Shown in pieces: positions 11,911-23,591 of a stretch of DNA of 64,000 nt; position 1 is the stretch's first letter; each line of letters starts with the position of its first letter. Made by a program: the position numbers and the translations under genes. The DNA is taken from positions 1,860,001-1,924,000 of the forward strand of contig JAIUPT010000041.1 of the NCBI GenBank assembly GCA_022315425.1, given 5' to 3'. The DNA is from Pseudevernia furfuracea. Lineage: Eukaryota; Ascomycota; Lecanoromycetes; Lecanorales; Parmeliaceae. Under the pieces are notes generated by a model that worked only from the letters and a program-made list of their open reading frames with translations, made no database searches and was not told where the DNA came from.

Positions 11911-14214
11911 TCAATCTACTGCCGCGCTTTTATCTGCCCAACTTGGCATGACAGCCTTGCAGACCCCTTCGTAATTCAAAAACACCTCGTCGCCCCTCTC
12001 CACTCCCTCGGTCGTCCAAAACATAGTCCAATTCGTTCCCGGCATCTTCCAAGTCCCTTTTGCGCGTTCAAAGTACCACTTGTTTACCGGGTTATCCATC
12101 CGACTGCGCCAGCAAACGCCGTTTGGGAAACAATCACGCACCATGGCCTTGAATACTACATCAGCTACGCCGCCGGCACCTTGAGAACGTTTAAGTACAG
12201 CAAATTTGTCGAGATATGGGACTACATGATTGGTATCGTCAGGAGGGAAGCCAGGTGGTGTTTCCCACGTCAATATGGCACCTCCTTCATATTCGCCGGC
12301 AACTATGATACCAGCTATACGGCCTTCGATGCGTGAGAGGTAGTGGGTGACGTCCAGCTTTCGGTTAAAAGAGTCCTCAATTAGATGGATGAGGCGGGGG
12401 AGGTCGATACGCGGATCCGAAAGATCGATTCTAGTGTTCGACAAGGACGGAGGAGCCCAAGGCTGCTCGAGGGGATCTGGAACAATCCCGATAGGCATGC
12501 CACGTTTACAGAAAGTAGCGGGGTATGAAATTTTGGCGGACTGTAGTGTCTGTGATGATGGATCTGGAGAACGATCCAGAGGCAGTGAAGAGGAATAGAC
12601 CGGCTTATCCGTCAATAAGTTGTGAATGAGCGGATTGCGTTGTCTTCGAGTTCTCACTCTAGGGCCCTGGCTAGCTAGTGGCGGACGGCTTTGAGAATTA
12701 GCGACGGCATAAGGGGTTGCTAAAAATGCGGAAGAAGAAGGTGGTAAGATGGTAAGGGAATTCTTGAGCAACTCTAGGTTTTTGACGTGCATTTGCATGT
12801 TGAACCGTTTGAGATCATCCTCTGTAGTTCTTGCTTGCTCTTGGCGCCCGCTTGTTGCACCAGCAGACTCGTCCGCCAGGGACTTGGAAGATGGGTTGCT
12901 CAGTGTAAAAGCGTTGGAGATATCTTCCTTTGTCATAGAGGATTGTTCGCTCTTAGAATCCTGGGAAATTTTATTCCCAGCGACTAGCAGGTCCCCCCTG
13001 ATCGCGCCAAACTCCTGTTCGAGGTTAATGAAAACATGAGGGCCGTGACTTGGATTTGTGGTAGGTATGCCACCAAGAGGGTCTAGAACGATGATACGAT
13101 CCAAAGAAGTCTGCCTCTGTAACGTCAGGATTTCCTCGGCCAACGTCTGAGCATCTTCCTCAGCCAACGACCTAGTCTGAATGCCAGCAAATTCTCGAGT
13201 CAATGCCAAAATAGCCTCGTCAGCTGCGACGGGTTCCAATTTTTGAGTATTCGAGTTGAAACCAACAGACGCAATGACTGGTATTATCCCTCTCCGAAGT
13301 GGTGCCATCAGCAGATCTCGATGGGCGACTCGGACTTCACCACTGATTCTCACAGAGGGCAGGAACTGCTCGTCGAATGATACATCAATGACGCTATCTA
13401 GTCGTCGTGCGCCTTGGCCTCCGTATGCATCAATTGCCTCAATAATGCGATCTGCCTGGTAGGCAGCCTCTTTAGCCGTATCCACAGGCTTCCTTCTTTG
13501 CCCATCCTCGATATCCACAACCACCACAGGGCTCATGCCCAACCTTGCGATTTGCGACAACGTATGTCCAATACCCCGTAATGTAACATCATCAATCAGT
13601 TGCGGTGCCCTAATCTTCAGGAGCGCAATATGGAGAGATTCAGGGACTTGGCTTCCAAAAGGGGTTTGAGATGCTGTTTGTGAAAACACTGGTTTGTTGT
13701 CGACGGCTCTAATTGGAACAAATAGATTGCCAAGGTTCACTCCGACATTTTTCCTTTTTGTTGGAGACTGCGTCCTATGCTGAGGCGCAGTTTTTGTGGG
13801 AACAAAGCGCGAAAGGTAAGCCTTTGCTTCGCGCTTCGTGGCTGTAGAGCCAAGAACATCCAAGAAGAGTTCCTAGCAATAAGTTAGCTTGATAACGCGA
13901 GGACCAGAGGGCAGCAGCAATACCTGAGTAACATTATCCCCGTGCTTGCGTTTACTTGCTTCTTCCGTTAGATCCGTCGTATACTTCTCTTGCAGGGCCT
14001 CTAGATTCCCAGATGCATTTGGGGGTCCTGATGTGGACGTCAATCGACGTTTTGAGCGATTGGTACTTGGATGCAGTGGTCCGCCTGATCGATACTACCA
14101 ACGTGAATCAGTCTACTAAGTCGGTGTCTCAAAGACAGTGCAGGCTCAACAGCAGCTCACATTACAATACTGCAACGTATTGCTCTTTTGCAAGCCCCTA
14201 GCACAAGTTTTCAT
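11911..14214 (-). CDS. ARG2: N-acetylglutamate synthase, mitochondrial
   Basis: Makes N-acetylglutamate from acetyl-CoA and glutamate, the first step of arginine (ornithine) synthesis, in mitochondria, where it normally works in complex with acetylglutamate kinase. Three exons: 14161-14214, 13924-14094, 11911-13872; 728 aa. The N-terminus is basic and hydroxylated (MKTCARGLQKSNTLQYCN..), as expected of a presequence. The middle resembles the amino-acid-kinase fold (RIIVLDPLGGIPT, VFINLEQEFGAIR). The C-terminal GNAT part includes YLDKFAVLKRSQGAGGVADV, the acetyl-CoA site, and MDNPVNKWYFERAKGTW. The start was set by extending through two canonical introns (66 and 51 bp) to an ATG that keeps frame. 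A 22-codon upstream frame overlaps this start codon (separate entry). Confidence 0.93.
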
Positions 14215-14266
14215 GTCTCAACCTTGGTGGCATAAGATAACCAAGGAAAGAAAACATATGATGCAT
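14198..14266 (-). promoter_or_regulatory. Upstream ORF overlapping the ARG2 start
   Basis: A 22-codon frame starting MHHMFSFLGYLMPP and ending at a TAG inside ARG2 exon 1. It is in a different frame and overlaps the ARG2 ATG at 14212-14214. If the transcript starts upstream of 14266, ribosomes would meet this ATG, and another at 14233, before the ARG2 ATG. It does not resemble the arginine attenuator peptide of the fungal CPA1/arg-2 genes. Whether it lies in the mRNA is not known. Confidence 0.3.
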
Positions 14267-14750
14267 AGGGAGTATGGCCGCGGCGGGCCTATACCTTAGG
14301 GAGCACAATGAAGGTGGGGATGCGAATTGTGCGTCACGCTCCGAGGGGACAGCCGACAGATAGAAATCTTGGCAATGCCAAGCCACTAAGATAAATCCTC
14401 AAGACGACCAAAAGTCCTAGACAGCGCTAGGGAAGCCCTAACCCTATTTTCGGAAGCCAACCCTATAGAGGGCCCCTAGAACTATTTCCTGGGAGCGCAC
14501 TTCAGGGACTTTTATTGGGCCTTGTAAGGGCATTTCGCAGCGGATCTAAGCGTACTATCCGGGCGACATCCGAGGTCTTGGCGCAGAATACCTGACGTCT
14601 ACCTTATACATCATATCCAGAGTAGAGTACATAAACTTTGGATCCCTCGGTTGCTCAGTTCCTGGATCTTCCTCTCACATCACCCTCACTCTTCATCACT
14701 CTTTGGTCCGACTCTGCATCCCTCGATTCTCGTAGAAGCTCTAATCAGCA
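14267..14750. other. Divergent promoter region (ARG2 / dehydrogenase)
   Basis: The two genes point away from each other across 536 bp in total. No clear TATA box or TGACTC-type site was found. The stretch just before 14751 on the plus strand is pyrimidine-rich (CTTCCTCTCACATCACCC), common before fungal start sites. Confidence 0.45.
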
Positions 14751-15938
14751 ATGATGGCGCCCCAATTAGCATGGATTGGTCTCGGAAACATGGGTCGAGG
14801 TATGTGCAAGAATTTGGTAGAGAAGGGCGACCTTGACAAGCCACTCATCATCTTCAACCGCACACAAAAGCGAGCGAGCGATCTTAACGCAAAATTACCT
14901 TCTGGGAAGTCGACGATTGCATCAAGCCTAGAAGAAGCTGTGTCCAAAGCAGACATCCTTTTCACATGCCTGGGCGACGATGCTGCTATCAAAGATACGA
15001 TTGCCACCGCGGTAAAGGGGAATGTCACAGGCAAGCTCTTCGTCGACTGCTCTACCGTTCACCCAGATACAACCAATATGTTGGCCAAGAGCATCCAAGG
15101 TCAGGGGGCGGAACTGGTAGCGTAAGTGTCCTTTCGGACTTAAAACTTCTGCTACCATATCCTTGTTCGAGTCTCAGCACATGTCTGAGGAGCAAGACAT
15201 CTGTCCCTGCTCCTCAAATATGTCTTCAGACACAAGAATCCGTCCCCAGAGAAAATTGCTGACACCGAGATGGTGTAGATGCCCAGGTACGACGCCAAAG
15301 GCTTGCGCAATATTTTCTCGCCCGCTGATGCGTCGTTTGGATAGTGTTTGGTGCACCAGCAATGGCCGACAATGGGCAACTTGTCTGCGTCCTTGCTGGT
15401 CCCGCGTCTGCAGTTGAGAGAGTGAAGCCATACTGTAAAGGTGTTATGGGTCGGGCCAATATCGATTTCAGTGATCAGCCAGCGGGGAAGGCCACACTGC
15501 TCAAAATCATAGGCAACACTTTTATCCTCAACATGGTAGAGACATTATCTGAAGGGCACACCCTAGCGGAAAGGAGCGGGCTTGGCAACGACAATCTACA
15601 TCAATTCGTTGAGACTATGTTTCCAGGTCCATATACTGCCTACTCAGGAAGACTGCTGGCGGGCGATTATTACAAGCGGGACGAGGTATGTCCCAGCCAA
15701 GGCTTAATCCATGAAAAAGCTGACCAAATGGCTGTAGCCCTTGTTCGGGGTTGATTTGGCACGTAAAGACGCTAAACATGCTCTAAATCTTGCAGAAGCA
15801 TCTGGCACAAAGATGAAGGATGTAGAGGTTGCTGATAACCATCTTGCTGATGTGCAAGAACACATGGGATCGAAAGGTGACATTGCGGGAATCTACGGTG
15901 CTGTACGGCAAGAAGCAGGACTAAAGTTCGAGAATTGA
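14751..15938 (+). CDS. NAD(P)-dependent dehydrogenase of the 6PGDH / 3-hydroxyisobutyrate dehydrogenase family
   Basis: Beta-hydroxyacid dehydrogenase family, which oxidises 3-hydroxy acids or reduces aldehydes such as succinic semialdehyde with NAD(P); exact substrate not readable. Four exons: 14751-15121, 15279-15286, 15345-15685, 15738-15938; 306 aa, normal length. The Rossmann start is LAWIGLGNMGRGMCKNL (GxGxxG, about residues 6-22). The substrate-site region reads CPVFGAPAMADNGQ, and the catalytic Lys helix is GKATLLKIIGNTF. The second exon is only 8 nt (ATGCCCAG); it is needed to restore A-C-P-V-F-G-A-P and the reading frame. Intron 1 (157 bp) is introner-like; introns 2 and 3 are 58 and 52 bp. 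The frame opens ATGATG; the first ATG was used. Cytosolic or mitochondrial location is unclear. Confidence 0.92.
15122..15278 (+). mobile_element. Introner-like element (dehydrogenase intron 1)
   Basis: 157-bp intron. It starts GTAAGTGTCCTTTCGGACTT and ends AGAAAATTGCTGACACCGAG before the acceptor. Two nested inverted repeats lie in the middle: TGAGGAGCA (15186-15194) with TGCTCCTCA (15208-15216), and TGTCTGA (15182-15188) with TCAGACA (15226-15232). The RNA would fold into a hairpin. Confidence 0.8.
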
Positions 15939-16207
15939 GTCTGGCATATGATCGCAAGATAATAGCAGACCTATAAGCCCAAAGACATTGACAGCTCCGT
16001 CGAAACTCAAGCGTGCCTCACCAAGTCGTCTTTCCGTTTCACCCCCGCAAGCGCTCAGCTGATCTTTTTTGCACTTACCGGCTCTAGACGATATGCCTGG
16101 AAGCATGGGCAGCAAGGCCCTCAGATCTCTCGCTGATTTCAGGCACTCTGCCCAGACAATCTTGAACATTCGGCTATTACAAGCTGTTCTAATCAACACA
16201 GCCAGCG

Positions 16208-17343
16208 TCATGACGACTTCGACTTCTGCGAAGATTCCCCAGCAGCCATCAATCGTGCTTTGACCCTTCCGTACATGTCGGCGAACATCACCACGGCTGA
16301 TAAATCCTTATTAGCGATATTTTCAGAACAATGCCCTCTGCCTCTCTCCTTCCGTTGGCCTAGAGAGGAGCATGAGAGAAAATTAAGACTCTGACTTACC
16401 AAAAACGAAGTAGGGGATATACAATCCGCCCAGACTGGATTTTTCGGCAGCGGAAAGCTCGGGCCAGGAGCTGTATTCAACCACACAGACGGCGGTTGTG
16501 AGGGCTGTTTGGAAGGCGAAGAGCAGGAGACGGAGGTGGAGCATTGGGGAGTCTGTTGTATGCTGTTACCAGCGAATGTAGGCGGCGAGGGAGAACCGCA
16601 AGACGGTGAGACGACGGATAGTAATTGCATATAGAATAAAAGAAAACATAAATGGCATTGCTGCAATAGTGTCACTGGAATGAGGGGCAGTAAAGAAAGG
16701 GAGAGTACCGGGAACTTCGATGCTGTTGAAGGGTCTCTGAACAGGTAGTTTGGGAAAGTTATTGCGGACATCAAAATCTACCTAAACACGAAAAGAAACA
16801 GAATTCACTGACAGTAGTTCTACAAAATGCACAAAGCGGATTCTGACCATCGCTTACACCCCAGGCTAAAAGACAGAACTTGAATTGGAAGGGAATTAAC
16901 GTACTATCGCCCATCCAAAGAGGTTTGATAGAAGTCAAACTGATTGGCACATGCCAACCAGCCTCCATTACAGTAAACATCCAGAACCAAGCCGGCTGCT
17001 GTTCCGTGAAGAATCGGTCTTTGTACGTGGCGATGTACCACGAACGTAGGTCGGCCAGGACCGAAAGTTGTAGAGAGAGTGGGTAAAGAGGGTACAGATC
17101 CACTGCTATAGGTAACTATTAGGATATGAAGACTGAGGAACTAGGATGGGAAATGCATTGATCATGTACAGTGAGAGGGAACCCCCTTCAAATAATGCGG
17201 AGACGATGGTAGGAATCTGATGGAACGCCAACGAAAAGGACTGAAACGGTAAACTAACACTTACCGAACATGATGGGGACGTGAATGATGAAGAATGTTA
17301 GGTAGACGAGGTCGAGCCTACGATGCCATGCTGAGGCAGCCAT
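16208..17343 (-). CDS. EXPERA / TMEM97-like (sigma-2 receptor family) membrane protein
   Basis: Small four-helix ER membrane protein of the EXPERA superfamily, which in animals includes TMEM97 and the sterol isomerase EBP. Four exons: 17265-17343, 16905-17102, 16400-16552, 16208-16296; 172 aa, typical. The first helix follows RRLDLVYLTFFIIHVPIMF, then VDLYPLYP, then an acidic and aromatic region with FTVMEAGWHVPISL. The third helix is LHLRLLLFAFQTALTTAVCV, then GLYIPYFVLAVVMFADMYGRVK as helix four. The tail is Ser/Lys-rich. Introns are 162, 352 and 103 bp, long for this genome. The 352-bp intron starts GTACGTTAATTCCCTTCC, somewhat like the PNS1 intron 1 start. Physiological ligand unknown, probably sterol or lipid handling. 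Confidence 0.86.
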
Positions 17344-17782
17344 TGCTCTGCGTTGTATAGTTGATAGTTTGAAGGGCGGCCGGTGTGAAGAAGCGAAGTT
17401 ACTGTGTTTCGGCAGGACAACGAGACGGTTGCATTCAGACCACCTAATTTGCATATTTTCAGGGTAGAATCTACAGTAAGCTGCAGGTCATTTTTCAGCA
17501 GAAAGCTTTCCCCGTTCACACTTTCAAGGTATTATCTTCTATCTGCTGCAGGAGAGGTTTGGTCCAAGGAGTCGTACTATTCAAAGCCCGCTCGACCTCC
17601 TCAATCGGTTCATGGGAATCCGCAACTTCCAAACCTGGGTATGGTATGACTAGAGAAACCTTTCCTCAGCTCGGTGTAAAATTGTCGCTTCGAACGACCT
17701 TTTACTCATGTGGTGACATTACCCAAGAAACGCCGCAAGCTTTTGGTACATCGCTCAATTACAAATAGCTACACCAGAAGCA
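17344..17782. other. Intergenic: EXPERA-gene promoter and NUP170 3' region
   Basis: 439 bp; no gene or clear motif was seen. Confidence 0.5.
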
Positions 17783-20700
17783 TCATCTCAACATAACCTC
17801 AATCCTCGCCCTCAACGCCCGACACTCATCCAGAGTTTTCTCGTCCAGCAACCCACTCTGCTGCAACATCATCAAGGTCTGAGTGACCGCAGCAGCATTA
17901 TCTCCTCCTCCCAGTATCTTTCCCGCTCCCCGGCTACTGTCTTGGAACCACAGCCCAGCGACGTATATCATATCATTCGCAATATAACGCCGATTTCGGC
18001 CTTGGAAGGGCGCTTCGTCGTTGTAGAACATGCCCTCCAATACCGTAAATAGCGACTCGAAAGGTACACCGACGCCGATAAGGGTATCCATGGGCCATGT
18101 CCTGGGACCAACACCATTCTGAAATTCGAAGGCATACTTCTCGAGTATAGGAACAATATCAGTGATGGGAAACATCGTCTCCGAGAGATTAAGGCGCTTC
18201 GCAAGACTTTGGACTTTCTCGATAACTACTTCGTAGGGTTGAGGCGTACCACGCGTTATGATCTCCTCGTGTGTCCGATCGAGCAGGTTCTGCCATGTGG
18301 CTCTGATGTCGGCGGGATTGCGGTGGTCGGCGGCTTGATAGATCAAAAGGCAAAGGTCAAAGTAAGCGGCTTGGTCCGCGTACCCGTTGTACAGCTGTCA
18401 ACCAATCAGTCAAAAGGTGTTCATGTAAGAAGAGAGTCAGAGAGCTGCATACCACATCGAAGGGAACCAGGGCTCCATCGAGATCATTGATGACTGCAGG
18501 CCGACGCTCGGCAGGTATTCTTTCATCGCCTTTGAGCCGTTGAAGCAGGTCACTCTGAATGTTAGCCACGTCCAATAGATCAGATACATTCCGTAGGAGC
18601 TGATAACGTTCATGTCTAGAAATACCGGGCGATGTGATAGACGCATTGGCTTTTGCTCTTCCCAGATATTCGATTCTCCGATCTAGCGAGAGCTTAAACT
18701 CACTCCTGGCTAGCATCAGCTGAACGACAGCTGCTTCGTGGTTTTGGCCTCTCTGACTGTGGTATTTCCACAGCAAGTCAGCATGCTCAATGTTGTCTGA
18801 TGATTTTCGTTCCAGGTAGGTCACTATATATGGAGATTGGATATCAAGTAACCGGTCCGTCCGCTCTTGAGACAGATACCAATCATAGAGATCTGTTTGA
18901 AATGCTTCATCATTAGAAGTGTTGATGACATCGTAGGCTTCTGCTCTGCGCTTGGCAGCTAATGTGTATTGACCGTCAATCATGCTCGGTCCTTGAGTCG
19001 AAGCTTGATCTAAAACGGTAGTGACTTGATGGATTAGGTTGTAGCATCTTTTTCGAGATTCGAACGCTGACGCTCGCTGATCCTGTTTCTGATGAGCAAT
19101 TTTTCGCATCTTTAATCCATTCCAGTGAGACCTACCTGATCTGGGCGGCCGTCTTGTATCCACGCTAATGCTCGATTTCCACGATCGGATTCCTGAGCTA
19201 CGTCAAGAGCTAGCTGGATAGCACCGGCGTAGAACTGCATGGCTATGAAGCTTTCCACCGCCCACTGTAATCGGTCCATGGGTAGGCTGCCAGCAACCTG
19301 CTTGAATAGTCTTAAGCTCTCATTCAACAAATTTCTTCCTGATTCTGACTCGCCACCGGTCTCGGATGATCTTTTCAGCAATTCCTGCGCCTTGAAGATG
19401 ATAACATCATCAGCACTGCAAAAGCTGCCACATCGTCTTCTCAGAGCTTCCGCGACAGTCTCGACATTCGAACCATTGGCGATGTTGCGGTTCACGATAG
19501 CCTTAACTAGCTCCTTAGCAAGCTCCTTACCATTGGCAGTGCAGAACAGGCCCTCGTAGGTCAGATCCTGAACTAGTTTTCTTATCTCGGCAGGAAGTGA
19601 GGCCATGATCTCCGAAATCTGCTCATCAAACAAGACTTGTACAAAGGCAATGCCCTCAACGATGTTTTCTATCAGGACCACCAAAGAATGCAATGCCCGA
19701 TGCTCTGCTTGGAGGGAAATCTCGTCCTGTTTGGTCGATACAAGACCTAGTGCTTCAGGGCCCGCCAACCCATCAATGAGATTCTTGTTAGATCTCAAAA
19801 ATTCTTTCAAGGCGATCAGGTCCTGTGAGATGCTCTGGAGTTTAACCATACTCACGGTGGGAAACACCACCAGACCGCTCATTGGTGATGTGATTTCCTT
19901 CAATATAGGGGCTTTCCAGATCGAGCGCACTAGCCTTGCAACGTATAGCGCTAGGCCTTCATGGCGCGGCGACGGACGTACGGTATCGATTGCTGATATT
20001 GGTTGATCCATCGCTTGATATTCATTGATTTGCGGTTTTCCGCCATGCTCAATAAATGCTTTTCGAGCGTACTCCAGCACTTTGGGATCGGTGATTCTGG
20101 CAATCCGAGACTCAGACGTAACATATAAACCCTGGCCACACGCAACTGCCAATGCAGTTGATGCAGTTTCACCGGCACCGTACCAGCGAAGAAATTTCTT
20201 GATCTCCCCATCGAGACCCTCATCTCCACCTCCGACTTGTAAGGCAGATGCAAGCATGTCTACCAGTCTCCGTCTTCTATAAGTCTGGACTCCAGTGTTT
20301 GTCAAGATGGCGATTTCGGACACAGGCTCGTCATACTGGAGCGCAAGCTCATTGCCAAAGCCAGCTGGTGATGTAGTAGCAGAGAAAGGATCCGAAGCCA
20401 GACCAATGTCCTCCGCGCGACTGCTTAGATCTGGCCAGATTCCAAATTCAGGGAATTTTGCTATGCTTGTATTTTCACGCTGACGCGCAATTCGCCCAGC
20501 ATCGGGCGCAGAGACGAATAGAGAATCCGAGGTACCCTGAGCGTCTCCCGGTAAAAAACAAAAGAAATAACCAGGAGCATATCTGACAGCCCGACGCGTT
20601 CCATTGAGAGCTTTGGAATTCGTGATTGGTCCTTGGTTATTGCCGTAAGGCACCAATTGTCTCGTATTTTGCTGACGTGGTGCCGGTCCCCTAGGATCTG

Positions 20701-22065
20701 TTGGCGGGAACTTGACGTGCTGTACCTGCATGCTAGTCGGCGCATCTGAAGGTTTGATCGCCGATATGTTGTATGCATTATAAGAACTGCCTGATGTGGC
20801 ACTCAGAAAAATTCGACACCCTGTGGACGTGGTCGCCATCAAATGCAGCCTCACAGCCTCTCTGGACGAGATAGGGTTGACCGATATTATCACGATATTC
20901 GGAGAAAGCAGATCTGTTTTCAGATTAGGCATGTGTGCAATATCATTGAGTGTCGCAGTCAATGTCTTGGTAATCATAAGTGCAAGCCCATTGTTGGGCC
21001 TCATATGGAAGACTCTTATTGTTGACTGCGACGATAGGGTATATAGTAGACTTCTCGAATCATCCACAGTCAGATCAACGAGGCGCTCCTGTTGCGCTCT
21101 TTGCCCGAAACCGAATATTGGCCCAGGATTAAAAGCTGAGACACCTTTGGGGGTGTGATTGATCTTTGTGCAACGATTCTGGAACCACTTCTCTTCTTGC
21201 TGATAGTTGAGCTCGTATACATCATCGCTCGTACTCTCGGAGAAGAATACCCTTCCAGAGGCGGCTGATCCTTCAATGAGATTGACGGTCATGCCTTTGA
21301 TGGATATTGACAGCCTTGTTGAGAACAGGCTGACAGACTTGCCACCACCAGGCGCGTCTTGCGAGGCCAGACCAACGAGTATAATGTCACTTGTGGTGGC
21401 AACAACCAGCATTCGTGTTATTGTAGGAACAAAAACGCCAGCCCGTGGGGTCACAAGGCGCACTGCCGTGATCTGTTGCTGCTGCTCTTCAAAGCCGATC
21501 AAGTCAGGGTCCGGATGGGTGTAGTCCCAGAGGTAGAGCGAGTTGTCTATTGCAATCCAGGCATGGTTTAGATCTGCGAACAAGCCCATCATGGTGGAGA
21601 TCGTTGCTTTGTTGCATTGTGCTAATATTGAATCGGGTATGCTGTAGCTCTTGGCCCTTTGAAATGGTGCCCATGCTGGCTGTAAGGAGATATCGTAGTC
21701 CGAGGAAGGTCCTTCTGCGAAAGTGTAAGCGTATGCTAGGTAGGGGCAATTGGCTCCTTACGGCTAACATAACTATCGAGCTCAGGGTACCGCGATTCTT
21801 GGTCGAGAGTTTCATTGACGGTCCTTGCTGCCCGTGCGATTGGCTTGAGCTCCTCTGCAGGCGAGCTTCCGGCTACCTGTCCAGTCTGTAGTTTTTGCTG
21901 GGTGACCGCCTGGCTTTGACCTTGGGATCCATTTTGAGATGTGATGGCGTTAGGCCGAAAATTTGGCTGATTGAGCTGGCCAACCTTATTGACGAGGCCA
22001 TGGGCAGGCGTTTGAATGTATGCGCCTGGTAAAGGTCTTTGTGGTGTCTGGGGCATCGCAAACAT
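17783..22065 (-). CDS. NUP170: Nucleoporin NUP170 / NUP155 family
   Basis: Inner-ring scaffold protein of the nuclear pore complex; anchors the pore to the nuclear envelope with Nup53/Nup59-type partners. Four exons: 21762-22065, 19136-21714, 18453-19082, 17783-18394; 1,374 aa, matching the roughly 1,390-residue family. A disordered Gln/Pro-rich N-terminus of about 100 residues comes first. A beta-propeller begins around LDSYVSQGPSSDYD and PAWAPFQRAKSYSIPDSIL, with LFADLNHAWIAIDNSLYLWD as a family hallmark. The rest is an alpha-solenoid ending ALRARIEVMLR. All three introns are canonical and 47-58 bp, with none of the introner type despite the gene's size. Start at the ATG of MFAMPQTP; a second ATG three codons on is equally possible. 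Confidence 0.94.
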
Positions 22066-22497
22066 GCTTCAGGCCTTCTTCGAGTGAGAAGAAGCCGCTT
22101 CCGCTTTGAGCAAATGTTCGCAAGCTCTTCACAAACGTGATGGTTCATCTACTGCTCTCTTTCTAGTGACATAAATCATCAGAATAAGTAAGAAAGATAG
22201 GAAAGGTCGTCAAACGCGTTGCTCGTTGTTCACTGCGGTCAACACGCATCAAAAACATGTCTCGAATTCCGAACCTCGGAAAGTTGTAAACTAAGGGCAG
22301 AACCTCGGTTGAACTTCATTAGTCAGGTACCAGATTTCGCCCCAGACCAAAAGCAGTACTAATACAATCAAGAATGGACTGGTGACAGTACTGAAACCTG
22401 CTCCCACATCTTACCACGCCAAAAGCCTGCTCCTGAAGAGTTTCCGTATTTGAGGCCAGCTCACTCCGCTGTCAGACTTATCTTTCTGCGCTGTAAA
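22066..22497. other. Divergent promoter region (NUP170 / AIM41)
   Basis: 432 bp between two start codons facing away from each other. No named motif was found. Confidence 0.5.
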
Positions 22498-23246
22498 ATG
22501 TCGCTCTGGCGGTCTAATGTGCGGCTCACGCGACCATTACTGCGATGTCCCTACTCAATGACTACTACTACTAGTCCTGCCACAGCTCCTTCATTACTTT
22601 TACAGGTCCGAAGTGATCTGAAGGCTGCTATGAAAGCGAAAGACAGCTCTCGGTGCGTGGTCAACGGTGTACTTCCATCTGACTTCTTTGAGGGGTACCC
22701 ACTTACGCCCAGAGGGAAACAGATTAGACGTCCTTCGCGGTCTAATATCAGATGTCACGAATTCTGCCAAGGCATCAAAACCCGTCACTACAGATGGCCA
22801 GATGCTAAAAATAATAAGAAAACGCGTCAAGAACTCCGAAGCTGCTGTAGAGGAGTTCCAAAGTGCGAAGCGGGATGACCTCAAAGATCGAGAGGTCGCA
22901 CAAATCGCGGTTCTTGAGGCGTACATCGGCGATAGCGATTCAATGGGAGAAGATGATATTACAAAAGCCATACAGGATGTCATTGGTAGAATGAGATCGG
23001 AGGAGAAGACTGTGAATCAGGGAAGTGTCATGAAATCTATGTTGGGTACTGGAGGGACCTTAGAGGATCGAACGGTCGACAAGCAGGTTGTCGCAAAACT
23101 GGTCAAGGGTGAGCTATATTTCCCAAGCCGTACTTTGAGTTGCGAGACCTGGTACGAGAGTGAAAGGCTTCTGCGGCATGTTTTGCGACCAAAACTTGAT
23201 CCCAAAAGAGACATTCTGACTCCCAAATGGTTCAGGCATGCTATGA
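22498..23246 (+). CDS. AIM41: AIM41 / YqeY (GatB-related) mitochondrial protein
   Basis: YqeY family protein related to the tail domain of GatB amidotransferase; the yeast member is mitochondrial and of uncertain role. Three exons: 22498-22652, 22723-23108, 23236-23246; 183 aa. The basic, Ser/Thr-rich N-terminus (SLWRSNVRLTRPLLR) fits a mitochondrial presequence. The YqeY domain runs from about residue 30 (LLLQVRSDLKAAMKAKD) through RLDVLRGLISDV, KRDDLKDREVAQIAVLEAY and DKQVVAKLVKGML at the end. The last exon codes just the closing residues and is supported by the family ending. An in-frame ATG at 22450 would add 16 residues; the downstream one was preferred. Intron 2 (127 bp) carries an introner-like 3' end. 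Confidence 0.9.
23109..23235 (+). mobile_element. Probable introner-like element (AIM41 intron 2)
   Basis: 127-bp intron ending AAAAGAGACATTCTGACTCC then CAAATGG, close to the shared 3' block. The start (GTGAGCTATATTTCCCAAG) keeps only part of the 5' block. The length is slightly below the class. Confidence 0.55.
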
Positions 23247-23591
23247 AAATGATCTAGGTCTCTCAAACCTTCATCCTTGTGGCTGCAACACAAAACACGT
23301 TATCACCACTACGGAGACACCAGAAAGAGCTCTAAGATTCAGCGTCCGGGCCATATCATAAATTGCAGAAGAGTGACGAAGTGAAGCTCAACGTCTCCAG
23401 GCGTGTGCTCTTATCAGTAGAGATCACCAAGACCACTGCAGCACCCAATCAATTCCGTACAACCCTGCCACTTTGGAGATACGATTCTATATGTGAACAC
23501 TTTCAAGGGGAGTTGTTGTACTCCGTACGCCCATCAGAATGTTAATTTTACTATCGATGGAGCTTTATGTATTCATTTCTTCTGTTCCTGG
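23247..23591. other. Convergent 3' regions (AIM41 / F-box gene)
   Basis: 345 bp between two stop codons; expected to hold both polyadenylation regions. Nothing else was seen. Confidence 0.5.

Noticed and set aside
16553..17264. EXPERA-gene introns 1 and 2 (162 and 352 bp) as introner-like elements
   Set aside because: Length fits for one, but neither the central palindrome nor the GCTGACTCC block is present; only a weak 5' similarity for intron 2.
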